Part shown: positions 7,714 to 16,197 of the stretch, piece by piece
Numbering within the stretch: the stretch's first letter is position 1
Layout of the letters: each line of letters opens with the position of its first letter
DNA from: Oceanimonas baumannii
Lineage (GTDB): Bacteria; Pseudomonadota; Gammaproteobacteria; Enterobacterales; Aeromonadaceae
Assembly: GCF_002245495.1 (NCBI RefSeq)
Contig: NZ_NQJF01000012.1
Span: forward strand, 62,001-126,000
Reading direction: 5' to 3'
DNA: 64,000 nucleotides
Position numbers and translations under genes: made by a program
The notes under the pieces: generated by a model
Seen by the model: the letters and a program-made list of their open reading frames with translations, nothing else
Told to the model about the DNA's origin: nothing
Databases searched by the model: none

Positions 7714-8690
7714 TCAGTTTCCTGAGTTAACGGTAAATATTGCTGTAGCCAGGCCGGAACCCGTTGTTCCAGCCAGTAACGGGGACGCCAGGGGGGGCCT
7801 TGCATAAACCCCACATGGCCGCCGTGGCGACTGAGTTCATAGCTGATGGCCGGTGGCAGTGCATCGGCTTCGGGGATCACCGCATCGGTCATAAAAGGAT
7901 CATCGGCGGCGTGCAGTATCAGGGTGGGGGTCACGATATCTGGCAGCCTCGGCAGGCCAGAACAGCGGCGGTAATACTCATCGGCATCGGTAAAGCCGTG
8001 CAGCGGAGCCGTCAGGCAATGGTCGAACTCCCGCAGGCTGTGAATGGCATATATATCGTTGCGGATGCCGGCGGCGGGGTGGCGGGCCAGCTTCCGTTGC
8101 CAGTTTTGTTTCATGCGGTTCAGCAGGTAGCGCTGATAAATGCGTGAGGTGCCGCGGTTAATGCGATCGGCACAGGCGGCCAGCTGCAGGGGAGCCGATA
8201 TCACAATGGCGGTGCTCAGCGGGTTATTGCGGTAACGAGCCAGGTAATTCACCAGCATATTTCCCCCCAGGGAATAACCAATGGCTGCCATAGGGCGATC
8301 CGGAAAGCGCTGCCGCAGGGTGTTGATTAAAAAGGCTGGATCTTCCGTTTCCCCGGAGTGGTAGGCCCGCAACAGGCGATTGGGTTCGCCGCTGCAACCG
8401 CGAAAATGCATCAGTACCGGCTGCCAGCCTGTGCTATGCAATACTGCCATCATGCCCTGTACATAATGAGACTGCACACTGCCTTCAAGGCCATGAAACA
8501 ATACCACCAGCGGCCTGCTCTCATCCTGCAAAGGGGTCGCCCAGGACAGATCCACAAAATCACCATCAGGCAATTCCAGACGCTCATTCCGGTATGGTTG
8601 CCGGGTGCGGTGCAGATAACGGGCCAGAATGGTTTGCAGGTGCGCATGTCGAGCCCACCAGGATGGCTGAAACCGGCTTGGATGGATCAT
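7710..8690 (-). CDS. yheT: Alpha/beta-hydrolase YheT
   Basis: The 326-residue protein starts [20 protein letters not shown], typical of the AB-hydrolase 4 / YheT family. Visible catalytic parts are the oxyanion-hole motif LFHGLEGS near 65-71, the nucleophile Ser140 in GYSLGGN, an Asp in HAADDPFM and a His in RHGGHVGF. Relatives are esterases or lipases of unknown natural substrate. It is the first gene of the yheT-yheU-prkB series and is divergent from the LysE-type gene. Confidence 0.92.
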   Translation of the reverse strand: MIHPSRFQPSWWARHAHLQTILARYLHRTRQPYRNERLELPDGDFVDLSWATPLQDESRPLVVLFHGLEGSVQSHYVQGMMAVLHSTGWQPVLMHFRGCSGEPNRLLRAYHSGETEDPAFLINTLRQRFPDRPMAAIGYSLGGNMLVNYLARYRNNPLSTAIVISAPLQLAACADRINRGTSRIYQRYLLNRMKQNWQRKLARHPAAGIRNDIYAIHSLREFDHCLTAPLHGFTDADEYYRRCSGLPRLPDIVTPTLILHAADDPFMTDAVIPEADALPPAISYELSRHGGHVGFMQGPPWRPRYWLEQRVPAWLQQYLPLTQETE

Positions 8691-8818
8691 GATGTCCTGT
8701 ATAAGATTAAAATGCTGATAAAAGAGCGGCCTTCTATAAACCTAAAATACTGGGCCCTGACGGGAAAATCGAGTAAAACAATGCCCTCAACCGGCATATC
8801 TTACTGACTGACAATAAC

Positions 8819-9409
8819 ATGATGGACATTACTCTGCTGGGCCCGGTGACGGGCTTTGCACTGGCGGCCTGTGGCACACCCGGCCCCAACAATATGCTGC
8901 TGGCCAGCGCCGGCACCCGCAGTGGGTACCGGAGCTCATTGAAGTTGTTGCTGGGTATTATGCTGGGGCTGCAGCTGTTGCTGTTACTGACTGCGCTGGG
9001 CTTGGGCCGGCTGTTTGAAATGTGGCCGGTGCTGCAATGGGGATTGAAAATTGCTGGCAGTGGTTATTTGTTGTGGCTGGCCTGGCGTATCGCCACTGCA
9101 CCGCCTCCGGGTGATGATGAACGTAGTATGCGCTGGCATCAGGGAGCATTGTTCCAGTTTCTCAACCCGAAATCCTGGCTGATGGCTGTTTCCGCCATCA
9201 GCGGTTTTACCCTGAGCGGAGAGCAGTACTGGCCCTCGGCCTGGGGGGTGCTGGGGGTATTTTTAATATGTGGTATGGTCACCGGCCATCTGTGGACACT
9301 GATAGGCATGCGCGTTCGCCGCTGGCTGCATACCGATACCCACTGGCAGCGCTTTAATGCCGTAATGGGGGTGCTGACTGCGGCCTGTGTTGTGATGATC
9401 TGGTATTGA
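8819..9409 (+). CDS. LysE/RhtB-family exporter
   Basis: This 196-residue membrane protein has about five or six hydrophobic segments and the LysE/RhtB signature GTPGPNNMLLASAG near residues 19-32, followed by QFLNPKSWLMAVSAI near 112-126. The family exports amino acids and related metabolites; the substrate is not predictable. Two adjacent ATGs (8819, 8822) are possible starts. It is divergent from yheT. Such genes are often controlled by a nearby LysR regulator, and one lies 1.2 kb downstream on the same strand, but nothing in the sequence shows a link. Confidence 0.88.
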   Translation: MMDITLLGPVTGFALAACGTPGPNNMLLASAGTRSGYRSSLKLLLGIMLGLQLLLLLTALGLGRLFEMWPVLQWGLKIAGSGYLLWLAWRIATAPPPGDDERSMRWHQGALFQFLNPKSWLMAVSAISGFTLSGEQYWPSAWGVLGVFLICGMVTGHLWTLIGMRVRRWLHTDTHWQRFNAVMGVLTAACVVMIWY

Positions 9410-9486
9410 TTTGTGGTTAACCGTTAGAGTTTGGGCGTAAAGGGTGTAAAATCTGGCCGTTTTTTTGTCTTCGACCCAAGGCTTTC

Positions 9487-10590
9487 ATGGTTTCTGACAC
9501 AGATTTATTTAAAGAGATTCGCCCTTACCGCGATGATGAGGTGGCCGGTGCCATTGCCCGGCTGATTGCAGACGACGAATTTATCGGCGCGATTGCCCGT
9601 TATCGCTATGCTGGCTTGTCCCGGATGGGAGGCAGTCTGGTTAAAGGGCTGATCCGCCTTTATCTGACCTGGCGCTGGCGTCGTGTAACCAGTGTGCATC
9701 AGGTGCAGCTGGAAGTAGCCCGCTTTATGGAAAAGATGATTTCCGGCACGACCTCGGGCGTCACCTACTCCGGGCTGGAGCACCTGAATCCTGATACCGG
9801 CTATTTGTTTATCTCTAATCACAGAGATATCGCCATGGATCCGGCTTTTGTTAACTGGGGTCTCTATACCCACCAGTTGCATACGGTGCGAATAGCCATC
9901 GGTGATAACCTGCTTCGCAAACCCTGTGCCACTGAGCTGATGAAGCTCAACAAGAGTTTTATCGTCAAGCGCTCCGCCAAGGGGCCCCGGGAGATGATGA
10001 AGGCCTTCAGTGAGCTGTCGGCCTATCTGCGTCATTCCCTTGATGAACAACACTCAATCTGGATCGCTCAAAAGGAAGGCCGGGCCAAAGACGGTGACGA
10101 CAAGACAGATCCGGCCATTCTTAAAATGTTCTACATGGAAGGCAAGCGGCAGAAGATTCCCTTCAGCGACTATATTCGCAGCCTGAATCTGGTGCCGGTG
10201 TCTATTTCTTATGAATATGATCCCGGTGATGTAGCCAAGGCCCGGGAACTGCACGCCAAAGACACTGCCGGTGCCTACGAAAAAAGTGAGTTCGAAGATA
10301 TTCAGAGCATTGTGCAAGGCATTACCGGCCAGAAGGGCCGGGTGCACGTGGCTTTTGGCCAGCCGATGACCGGTGACTTCGATAATGCCGACGAACTGGC
10401 GCAGGCGGTGGATCGGGAAATACACGCCAATTACCATCTGTTTCCCAGTAATTTGTTGGCGGCAGGGCAGGTTGAGGGAGTAGATGACAACGCCCGCCGG
10501 GAGTTTGAACATCATATCAGCCAGGTACCTGACGAACTGCGTGACCGCGTACTGGCCATGTATGCTCAGCCGGTGCTGAACAAGGGCTGA
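9487..10590 (+). CDS. 1-acylglycerol-3-phosphate acyltransferase-like protein (PlsC fold)
   Basis: The 367-residue protein carries the acyltransferase motif as NHRDIAMD (residues 111-118; consensus NHX4D) and a later QKEGRAKDG block near 194-202, corresponding to the substrate-binding EGT/EGR motif. It is larger than PlsC and has no long membrane segments, which fits the family of glycerol acyltransferases annotated as 1-acyl-sn-glycerol-3-phosphate acyltransferase in marine gammaproteobacteria. The acyl acceptor is uncertain. AAGG precedes ATG 9487. The LysR gene follows immediately, with its first plausible start 4 bases after the stop. Confidence 0.82.
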   Translation: MVSDTDLFKEIRPYRDDEVAGAIARLIADDEFIGAIARYRYAGLSRMGGSLVKGLIRLYLTWRWRRVTSVHQVQLEVARFMEKMISGTTSGVTYSGLEHLNPDTGYLFISNHRDIAMDPAFVNWGLYTHQLHTVRIAIGDNLLRKPCATELMKLNKSFIVKRSAKGPREMMKAFSELSAYLRHSLDEQHSIWIAQKEGRAKDGDDKTDPAILKMFYMEGKRQKIPFSDYIRSLNLVPVSISYEYDPGDVAKARELHAKDTAGAYEKSEFEDIQSIVQGITGQKGRVHVAFGQPMTGDFDNADELAQAVDREIHANYHLFPSNLLAAGQVEGVDDNARREFEHHISQVPDELRDRVLAMYAQPVLNKG

Positions 10591-10593
10591 ACC

Positions 10594-11493
10594 CTGAATC
10601 CCCGGCTGATTACCGCCAGTCGCCTGAGCGGGTTACGGGTGTTTGCCGTGGCAGCCCGCCACAGCAGTTATTCTGCTGCTGCTGCCGAGCTGTGTGTGAC
10701 CCAGGCAGCAGTCAGCCAGCAGATCCGTAATCTGGAAACCTCCCTTGGCTGTCGCCTGTTTGTGCGCCGGGGGACCGGCATGGTGCTGACCCATGAGGGC
10801 CGCGAGCTGCTGCCCTTTGTGGAGCAGGGGCTGGCTCAGCTGGAACGCGGCTTGAGCCAGCTTACTCAGCCCGATGCCGGTCCGCTGCAACTCAGTGTAC
10901 TTCCCTCCCTGGCGGCGCGCTGGCTTATGCCAAGGCTGTGGCGTTTTGCCGAAAGTCATCCTCATATTGAGCTTCGTGTGCACCCCAGCCAGCAACTGGC
11001 CGATTTTGCCGGTGGAGAGGTGGATCTTGCCATCCGCTATGGTGAAGGAAGTTATGCGGGGCTGCACAGCGAGCTGTTGATGAGCGACACCGCCTTTCCG
11101 GTGTGCGCGCCGGCGCTGGTGTCCCGGCTGCAGCTGGTGGAGGATTTGATCAGTCTGCCGCTGGTGTCTGGCCCCGAGTATGCCGGGGTCAGCTGGGCCA
11201 ACTGGCTGGCCCTGAGTGGTCATGAGCGCATACTGTCACAATGCCGTCAGCTGACGGTGGATGACGGTAACCTGGGGCTGGAAATGGTGCTGGCGGGGCA
11301 GGGTGTCGCGCTCAGTCGCTCGGTGCTGGTGGCGGATTTGCTGCGTCAGGAGCGGCTGTGCCGGCCTTTTGCCACCGAACTCGTACCTCACCATCGTTAC
11401 TATCTGGTGTGGAGGCCCGACTCTTCACGCCTTGATGACATTGCCGCTCTACGTGATTGGCTCAAGGAGGAAGCACTGCAAGGCCGGGAATAA
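10594..11493 (+). CDS. LysR-family transcriptional regulator (GcvA-like)
   Basis: An N-terminal helix-turn-helix (RVFAVAARHSSYSAAAAEL, VTQAAVSQQIRNLE) is followed by a periplasmic-binding-type effector domain with GcvA-like features such as GEVDLAIRYGEG. The start is a problem. The frame follows directly from an in-frame TGA at 10588-10590, and no ATG, GTG or TTG occurs before GTG 10639, which would cut into the first DNA-binding helix. Homologues begin about where CTG 10594 lies, and AAGGG sits seven bases before it, so I propose the CTG start, read through LNPRLITASRLSGLRVF. The regulon is unknown. Confidence 0.8.
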   Translation: MNPRLITASRLSGLRVFAVAARHSSYSAAAAELCVTQAAVSQQIRNLETSLGCRLFVRRGTGMVLTHEGRELLPFVEQGLAQLERGLSQLTQPDAGPLQLSVLPSLAARWLMPRLWRFAESHPHIELRVHPSQQLADFAGGEVDLAIRYGEGSYAGLHSELLMSDTAFPVCAPALVSRLQLVEDLISLPLVSGPEYAGVSWANWLALSGHERILSQCRQLTVDDGNLGLEMVLAGQGVALSRSVLVADLLRQERLCRPFATELVPHHRYYLVWRPDSSRLDDIAALRDWLKEEALQGRE

Positions 11494-11809
11494 GGATTGG
11501 GGATGAGGGACTGGAACAGGTGGCCGCTTGTTGAGTCTGAGTCCTCGAAGCAGCAGTGCCGCTGCACTCCGCCGACACGCATCGAGCCCGTCCATGGGGC
11601 GCTCGGCACATGCCTTCCCTGGCATGTGACGGTCGGCTCCGGCAATCCCCACTGCTGCTTCTGGGAACATCGGCGTCGTCTGCAAGCCCCAGTCAGCTCC
11701 AAGTGTCCTAGGGAGGGCAAAGGGTGTCTGCTTCGCCGTGCCCTCTGCGCTAGGGGGCGCAGCAGTGCGCTTTGCCCGATGGTAGTGCACTGCTTTGCAA
11801 GCGATTAGT
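11494..11809. repeat. Intergenic segment with nested inverted repeats
   Basis: No gene is visible in these 316 bases between convergent LysR and rlmJ. An outer arm GAAGCAGCAGTG (11547-11558) pairs with CACTGCTGCTTC (11650-11661). Inside it GCCGAC (11571-11576) pairs with GTCGGC (11632-11637), and CACATGCC (11607-11614) with GGCATGTG (11621-11628). A second structure has outer arm GGGCAAAG (11715-11722) / CTTTGCCC (11770-11777) and inner CTGCGC/GCGCAG around 11745-11763. Together these form two large branched stem-loops. There is no U-run, so neither is a simple terminator. It could be an extragenic repeat, a structured RNA or a dead miniature element. Confidence 0.65.
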
Positions 11810-12649
11810 TTATTTCAGCCATTCCAGGGTAAAGCCGGCCTGTTCGTCCTGGGCCAGGGTCTGGCTCAGGGAAGGCAGCAGCCCGGCGAGCTTTTCATCC
11901 AGTTTCCAGGGCGGGTTCAGCACTACCATGCCGGAGCCGTGCATGCCGAAATCGTCGGCCTGGGCCTGTACCCTGAGCTCGGCGCACAGCACCTGCTCAA
12001 AGCCCAGTCCGGCCAGGGCCGCTTTCAGCCCTTCGCTGCGATCCACGGCTTTGGCCAGTAGCGGATACCAGACGGAGTAAATGCCGATGGGCCAGCGTTT
12101 GTATGCCTTTTGCAGGGTTGTTGCCACCCGCTGGTAGTCTTCTTTCAGTTCATAGGGCGGGTCAATCAGCACCAGACCGCGCTTGGGCGTGGGCGGTAGC
12201 AGGCCCACCAGACCTTCAAAACCATCGCGATGGTGAATGGCCACCCCATCACCGGCGAGGTTCTGGCGCAGCAGCTCCACTTCGTTGTGGTGCAGTTCCA
12301 TCAGGTTGACTCTGTCCTGCTGGCGCTGAAAATGTGCCGCCACCAGGGGGGAACCCGGATAGTGCTCCAGCCCGTCACCCGGGTTCATGGCCTTGATCGC
12401 TGCAAAATAGCCGGCCAGTTGTGGCCACTCTTCCTGTTCGTGCCACAACCGGGCAATACCGCCCTGGTATTCCGCCTTCTTCTGGGTCCACTCATGGCTG
12501 AGGGTATAACCGCCGGCGCCGGAGTGGGTATCGATATAGCTGTAGCCCTTGTCCTTGGCGCACAGTGATTCAAGAATAAAGGCCTGCACTGCGTGCTTGA
12601 GCACATCGGCGTGATTGCCGGCGTGAAAGGCATGACGATAACTAAGCAT
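11810..12649 (-). CDS. rlmJ: 23S rRNA (adenine(2030)-N6)-methyltransferase
   Basis: RlmJ methylates A2030 of 23S rRNA. The protein begins MLSYRHAFHAGNHADVLKH, the diagnostic family start. It contains the Rossmann glycine region DTHSGAGGY and the N6-methyltransferase catalytic motif DPPYE (in LVLIDPPYELK). I chose ATG 12649; the frame opens further upstream but would overlap the preceding gene and precede the conserved start. Length 279. It is the last gene of a minus-strand series after yheS and the TIGR02444 gene. Confidence 0.95.
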   Translation of the reverse strand: MLSYRHAFHAGNHADVLKHAVQAFILESLCAKDKGYSYIDTHSGAGGYTLSHEWTQKKAEYQGGIARLWHEQEEWPQLAGYFAAIKAMNPGDGLEHYPGSPLVAAHFQRQQDRVNLMELHHNEVELLRQNLAGDGVAIHHRDGFEGLVGLLPPTPKRGLVLIDPPYELKEDYQRVATTLQKAYKRWPIGIYSVWYPLLAKAVDRSEGLKAALAGLGFEQVLCAELRVQAQADDFGMHGSGMVVLNPPWKLDEKLAGLLPSLSQTLAQDEQAGFTLEWLK

Positions 12650-12660
12650 GATGGTGTCTC

Positions 12661-13086
12661 TTAACCGGCAAGTTTGAGTTGCCACAGGTGAGCGTCGGTC
12701 ACCTGTAGCAGATTGAGGTAGGTGAGCAGAGCGCCGCTGCCGGGTTCGGGTGTATGACTGGCCAGCACCGCGAGCAGCTCTTGCTGTTGCCAGCGTTCCA
12801 GCTCCAGCTCGTGTTGCAGCAGCTGAGCATAGTCGTCAGCATCTAGCCCGGGCTTGAGTCGCCGGCGCAGGGCGCGCCAGTGCTGAAACAGTCCGCGCCG
12901 GCGTTCAAGCACTGGCAGAAAGGGCGTAATGTCGAGCGTCAGCCCTTGCTCTTCCAGCAGCAGCAGCAGCAGCAGCAGGTTGACGTTGGCACCGTGCTCG
13001 TCCTGCAGGCTCAGGCAGGCGGCAGCGACCCCGGGACGGCCATAATGCTGTTCGCTGAACTGCCACAGGGTATCGGTGGTGATCAT
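12661..13086 (-). CDS. TIGR02444 family protein
   Basis: This 141-residue protein of unknown function is known from pseudomonads and related bacteria, where it also sits next to the yheS-type ABC-F gene. Recognisable parts are LWQFSEQHYGRPGVAAACL and LQDEHGANVNLLLLL. The start is ATG 13086, which overlaps the yheS stop by four bases. An uninterrupted run of eight CTG leucine codons (plus strand 12955-12978) encodes an eight-leucine stretch. The protein is otherwise helical and soluble. Confidence 0.82.
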   Translation of the reverse strand: MITTDTLWQFSEQHYGRPGVAAACLSLQDEHGANVNLLLLLLLLEEQGLTLDITPFLPVLERRRGLFQHWRALRRRLKPGLDADDYAQLLQHELELERWQQQELLAVLASHTPEPGSGALLTYLNLLQVTDAHLWQLKLAG

Positions 13087-14981
13087 GACTGTTCCAGTGT
13101 CTCCAGTTGTTCCTGCAGATCCAGCCATTCCAGCTCGCTCTCGGTCAGTTGTTGCTGCAGTGGGCTCTGATCTTTCAGCAACTGTTGCAGCCGGGCCTTG
13201 TGCTCGGCCGCATAAATATCCGGATCTGCCAGCTGGGTTTCAATGTCCGCCAACTGCTGCTGGCAGCGCTCCATCTGGCTTTCCAGTTTGGTGATGGCCT
13301 TGCGCAGCGGTTGGGTCTGCTGGCGCAGTTCGGCCTGGCGGCGTTTTTCCGCCTTGCGCGCCTGGGCCGAGTTGTCGCCGGCGGGGGTATTGTCGGCGGG
13401 CTGCTCGGCCTTGTCCTGCTCGGTCAGCCACTGGTGATAGTCATCAAGGTCGCCGTCAAAGGACTGCACCCGGCCACTGTCCACCAGATAGAACTCGTCG
13501 GTGGTGGCGCGCAGCAGATGGCGGTCGTGGGACACGATCACCATGGCACCTTCAAAGGCCTGCAGCGCCAGGGTCAGAGCCTCGCGCATGTCCAGATCCA
13601 GGTGGTTGGTGGGTTCGTCCAGCAGCAGCAGGTTGGGCTTCTGGTAGACGATCAGCGCCAGCACCAGCCGGGCCTTTTCTCCCCCGGAGAATGGGCCGAC
13701 AGGCTCCTTTACCTTGTCGCCGTGAAAATCGAAGCCACCCAGGTAGTCGCGCAGGCTTTGCTCGGTGGCTCGTGGGTCGAGCCGGGCCAGATGGGTGAGC
13801 GCCGATTCCTGCGGGTGCAGGCTTTCCAGCTGGTGCTGGGCAAAGTACCCCAGGGCCACGCCCTTACTCGCTTCCAGCTTGCCGGAAAGTGGTGTCAGCT
13901 CGCCCGCCAGCAGTTTGATAAAGGTGGACTTGCCGGCACCGTTGCGGCCCAGCAGACCGATACGTGAGCCGGGCACCAGGTTGAGTTTGATGTTCGACAG
14001 AATTTCTTTGTCGCCATAGCCGGCGGCCAGTTTTTCCATGGCGATCAGCGGCACCGGCAGGCTGGCCGGCGGACGGAAACTGAAGTTGAACGGTGAGTCG
14101 ACGTGAGCGGGCAAGATGCGCTCCATCTTCTCCATGGCTTTGAGCCGGCTCTGGGCCTGCTTGGCCTTGCTGGCCTTGTAGCGAAAGCGGTCCACATAGC
14201 TTTGCATGTGGCTCAGCGCCCGCTGCTGCTTTTCATAAAGCGATTGCTGCAGCGCCAGCTGCTCGGCGCGCATGCGCTCGAAATCGGAGTAGTTGCCGGT
14301 GTATTCGTTGAGCTGGCTGTTTTCGATATGAATGATGCGACCGACCACGGCGTCGAGAAAATCCCGGTCATGGGAGATCAGAATCAGGGTGCCATCGTAG
14401 CTTTTCAGCCAGCGTTCCAGCCAGATCACCGCATCCAGATCCAGGTGGTTGGTGGGCTCATCAAGCAGCAGCAGGTCGGAGCGGCAGATCAGTGCCTGGG
14501 CCAGGTTGAGGCGCATGCGCCAGCCCCCGGAAAAATCGCTCACCGGGCGGGCATGGGCCTCGTTGGCGAAGCCCAGGCCGTGCAGCAGGGCAGCGGCGCG
14601 GGCGTGAATGTAGTAACCGCCGTGGGTTTCGAGCCGGCCGTGCAGCTCGGCGATGGCAATACCGTCGTGGCGGGCTTCGGCCGCTTCAAGCTCCCGGCAC
14701 AACCGGCGGTACTCCCGATCACCGTCAATCACGTAGTCGAGGGCGGAGCAGTCCAGCGCCGGCGTTTCCTGGGCTACGCTGGCCAGTTGCCAGTCGGCAG
14801 GCAGGCCAAACTGGCCGCTGTCGATGGTGAGCTCACCTTTGAGCAGGGAAAACAGGGTGGACTTGCCACAGCCGTTCTTGCCTACCAGACCGACCTTCTG
14901 GCCGCCGTGAATGGTAGCGCTGGCGTCTTTCAGCAGGGGGCGGCCGCCCCGAAGCAATTCAATCTGGCTGAGGGTGATCAT
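13083..14981 (-). CDS. yheS: ABC-F family ATPase YheS
   Basis: The 632-residue protein has two ATP-binding cassettes and no membrane domain. Walker A motifs are GLVGKNGCGKST (about 33-44) and GLLGRNGAGKST (about 340). The signatures FSGGWRMRL and FSGGEKARL and two Walker B motifs (LLLLDEPTNHLD) are intact. A charged linker region sits between the cassettes, and a Gln-rich coiled coil forms the C-terminus, as in YheS and Uup. ABC-F proteins act on the ribosome and relieve stalled or difficult translation. It is coupled to the TIGR02444 gene and lies 30 bases after the AraC-like gene. Confidence 0.95.
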   Translation of the reverse strand: MITLSQIELLRGGRPLLKDASATIHGGQKVGLVGKNGCGKSTLFSLLKGELTIDSGQFGLPADWQLASVAQETPALDCSALDYVIDGDREYRRLCRELEAAEARHDGIAIAELHGRLETHGGYYIHARAAALLHGLGFANEAHARPVSDFSGGWRMRLNLAQALICRSDLLLLDEPTNHLDLDAVIWLERWLKSYDGTLILISHDRDFLDAVVGRIIHIENSQLNEYTGNYSDFERMRAEQLALQQSLYEKQQRALSHMQSYVDRFRYKASKAKQAQSRLKAMEKMERILPAHVDSPFNFSFRPPASLPVPLIAMEKLAAGYGDKEILSNIKLNLVPGSRIGLLGRNGAGKSTFIKLLAGELTPLSGKLEASKGVALGYFAQHQLESLHPQESALTHLARLDPRATEQSLRDYLGGFDFHGDKVKEPVGPFSGGEKARLVLALIVYQKPNLLLLDEPTNHLDLDMREALTLALQAFEGAMVIVSHDRHLLRATTDEFYLVDSGRVQSFDGDLDDYHQWLTEQDKAEQPADNTPAGDNSAQARKAEKRRQAELRQQTQPLRKAITKLESQMERCQQQLADIETQLADPDIYAAEHKARLQQLLKDQSPLQQQLTESELEWLDLQEQLETLEQS

Positions 14982-15011
14982 AGAAACCCGGAAAAATGCA
15001 AAAGGCGTATT

Positions 15012-15701
15012 TTAGCCGGTTTTGCCCCCGGTATGACAGGGGCTTCCCAGCCAGTGACGGCAATCCTGTTCAAATTGAGGAAAGGAAGCAAAGCCATGCT
15101 CCCTGGCCAGCTGGTCGGGGTCTGCACTTTTGGACAGATCCCGTAGCATATGTAGCAGAGCGAGCTGACGCTGCCAGCTTGCCAGATCACAACCGAACTG
15201 CCGGCGAAAAACCTGCTGTTGCTCTTGGTTGAGGTTGAAGCCGGCGGGCGCCTTGCTCACCTGAGAGAGCAGGGGAGACATGGCTTCGAAAGGCAACAGT
15301 TGCTGTGCCGGCAGCTCGTCATACAAAGCCCGGCACAGGCGGCCATAGGCTCCTTGCCAGTGCTTTTCGCCTTGCCAGGCGGCCAGTTTACCGGCAATGG
15401 CCGCCAGTAGTCCGCTGGGCTGACAACGGCCGGGTTGCGCCGGCTGATCCAGCCGGCAGGAAAGTTCAATCCGGCTGACGTGACTGTCCGCCAGAGCGTG
15501 CCAGGCAAACAGGGTGTCGGCGGGCAAAAAGGCCGCCTCCCCGGTGGTCAGCGGAAAATACTGCCGGCCCAGCTGCAGCAGGCCTGAGCCCCGGTGTACC
15601 AGCAGCAACACTCCTTTAAGGTGTCGGCGGCGCTTGCCGGGCGTTAAGTGAGGCAGATCGAAAAGCTGGTAATGAATGCTGTAATGGGCGCTTGCGGTCA
15701 T
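15012..15701 (-). CDS. AraC-family-like transcriptional regulator
   Basis: The 229-residue protein has an N-terminal cupin-like sensor (LLLVHRGSGLLQLGRQYFPLTTGEAAFLPADTL) and a C-terminal region matching the AraC helix-turn-helix layout (RQLALLHMLRDL... ending REHGFASFPQFEQDCRHWLG). The first helix-turn-helix is poorly conserved, so DNA binding by both halves is uncertain. It sits where E. coli has kefB/kefG in the yheS-yheV interval. It is the first gene of the minus-strand series leading into yheS and is divergent from yheV with only 35 bases between starts. Confidence 0.7.
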   Translation of the reverse strand: MTASAHYSIHYQLFDLPHLTPGKRRRHLKGVLLLVHRGSGLLQLGRQYFPLTTGEAAFLPADTLFAWHALADSHVSRIELSCRLDQPAQPGRCQPSGLLAAIAGKLAAWQGEKHWQGAYGRLCRALYDELPAQQLLPFEAMSPLLSQVSKAPAGFNLNQEQQQVFRRQFGCDLASWQRQLALLHMLRDLSKSADPDQLAREHGFASFPQFEQDCRHWLGSPCHTGGKTG

Positions 15702-15736
15702 TGTGATTGGTTCGTTTTTGGCGGAGAATTTTCAAT

Positions 15737-15964
15737 ATGATGAATAGTACAGGATCTCCTGTTGTGGAAACCCGTCGCAGAAAGCGGTTTATTGCCGGTG
15801 CCGTCTGTCCGCAGTGTCAGTCGGCAGATACCATGATGCTGTATATGGAGCATGGTGTCGAGAAAGTCGAGTGTGTGAACTGTGGTCACCACCAAAGTCA
15901 GGCGGAAGCCAAAACAGAATCTGCCGCTGGTGGTGATATTATCGGCATATTCCGGCCCGAGTAA
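15737..15964 (+). CDS. yheV: YheV family putative metal-binding protein
   Basis: This 75-residue protein has the two CxxC pairs expected for a zinc ribbon, CPQCQSADTMML and CVNCGHHQS, and the family C-terminus IIGIFRPE. Its function is unknown. ATG 15737 is followed at once by a second ATG; GGAG lies about 10 bases upstream. Position next to slyD is as in E. coli. Confidence 0.9.
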   Translation: MMNSTGSPVVETRRRKRFIAGAVCPQCQSADTMMLYMEHGVEKVECVNCGHHQSQAEAKTESAAGGDIIGIFRPE

Positions 15965-16084
15965 TACAAATCCCTGCATATTGTCGGCTTTATCGGCGTT
16001 TGCCGTCTGCAGGGCTTGGTTGTGACCTGCCTTTCAGGCTAGACTGGCTTTGGCAGAGAGCAAGTCTCATTCCCTGTGTTCCCT

Positions 16085-16127
16085 TGAATTCTGCCGTTGG
16101 TGGCCCTTCGGGGCCGCTGTCAATTCA
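16085..16127 (+). promoter_or_regulatory. Hairpin in the slyD leader
   Basis: In the 233-base gap before slyD, GGCCC (16102-16106) and GGGCC (16111-16115) close a TTCG tetraloop. Flanking TGAATT (16085-16090) and AATTCA (16122-16127) can extend the stem with an internal loop. No T-run follows. It may stabilise or regulate the slyD mRNA; function is not shown. Confidence 0.4.
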
Positions 16128-16197
16128 GGCCTTCATTTCATCCGGCCGGCCCATCATGTATTCTATTCCTTACCATTTATATGCAGGGCTCATTCCT

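Noticed and set aside
8819-11493. LysE exporter and LysR gene as a classical lysE-lysG pair
   Set aside because: They are not divergent and are separated by an acyltransferase gene; no shared operator is visible.
11497-11808. Short frames on both strands in the LysR-rlmJ gap
   Set aside because: They run through perfect inverted repeats and show no protein features; structure explains the sequence better.
11494-11809. Integron attC site or group II intron
   Set aside because: No GTTRRRY core sites, no domain V-like hairpin and no integrase or reverse transcriptase nearby.
14103-15146. 347-codon open frame antisense to yheS
   Set aside because: Shadow of yheS; sequence has no domain and no ribosome binding site.
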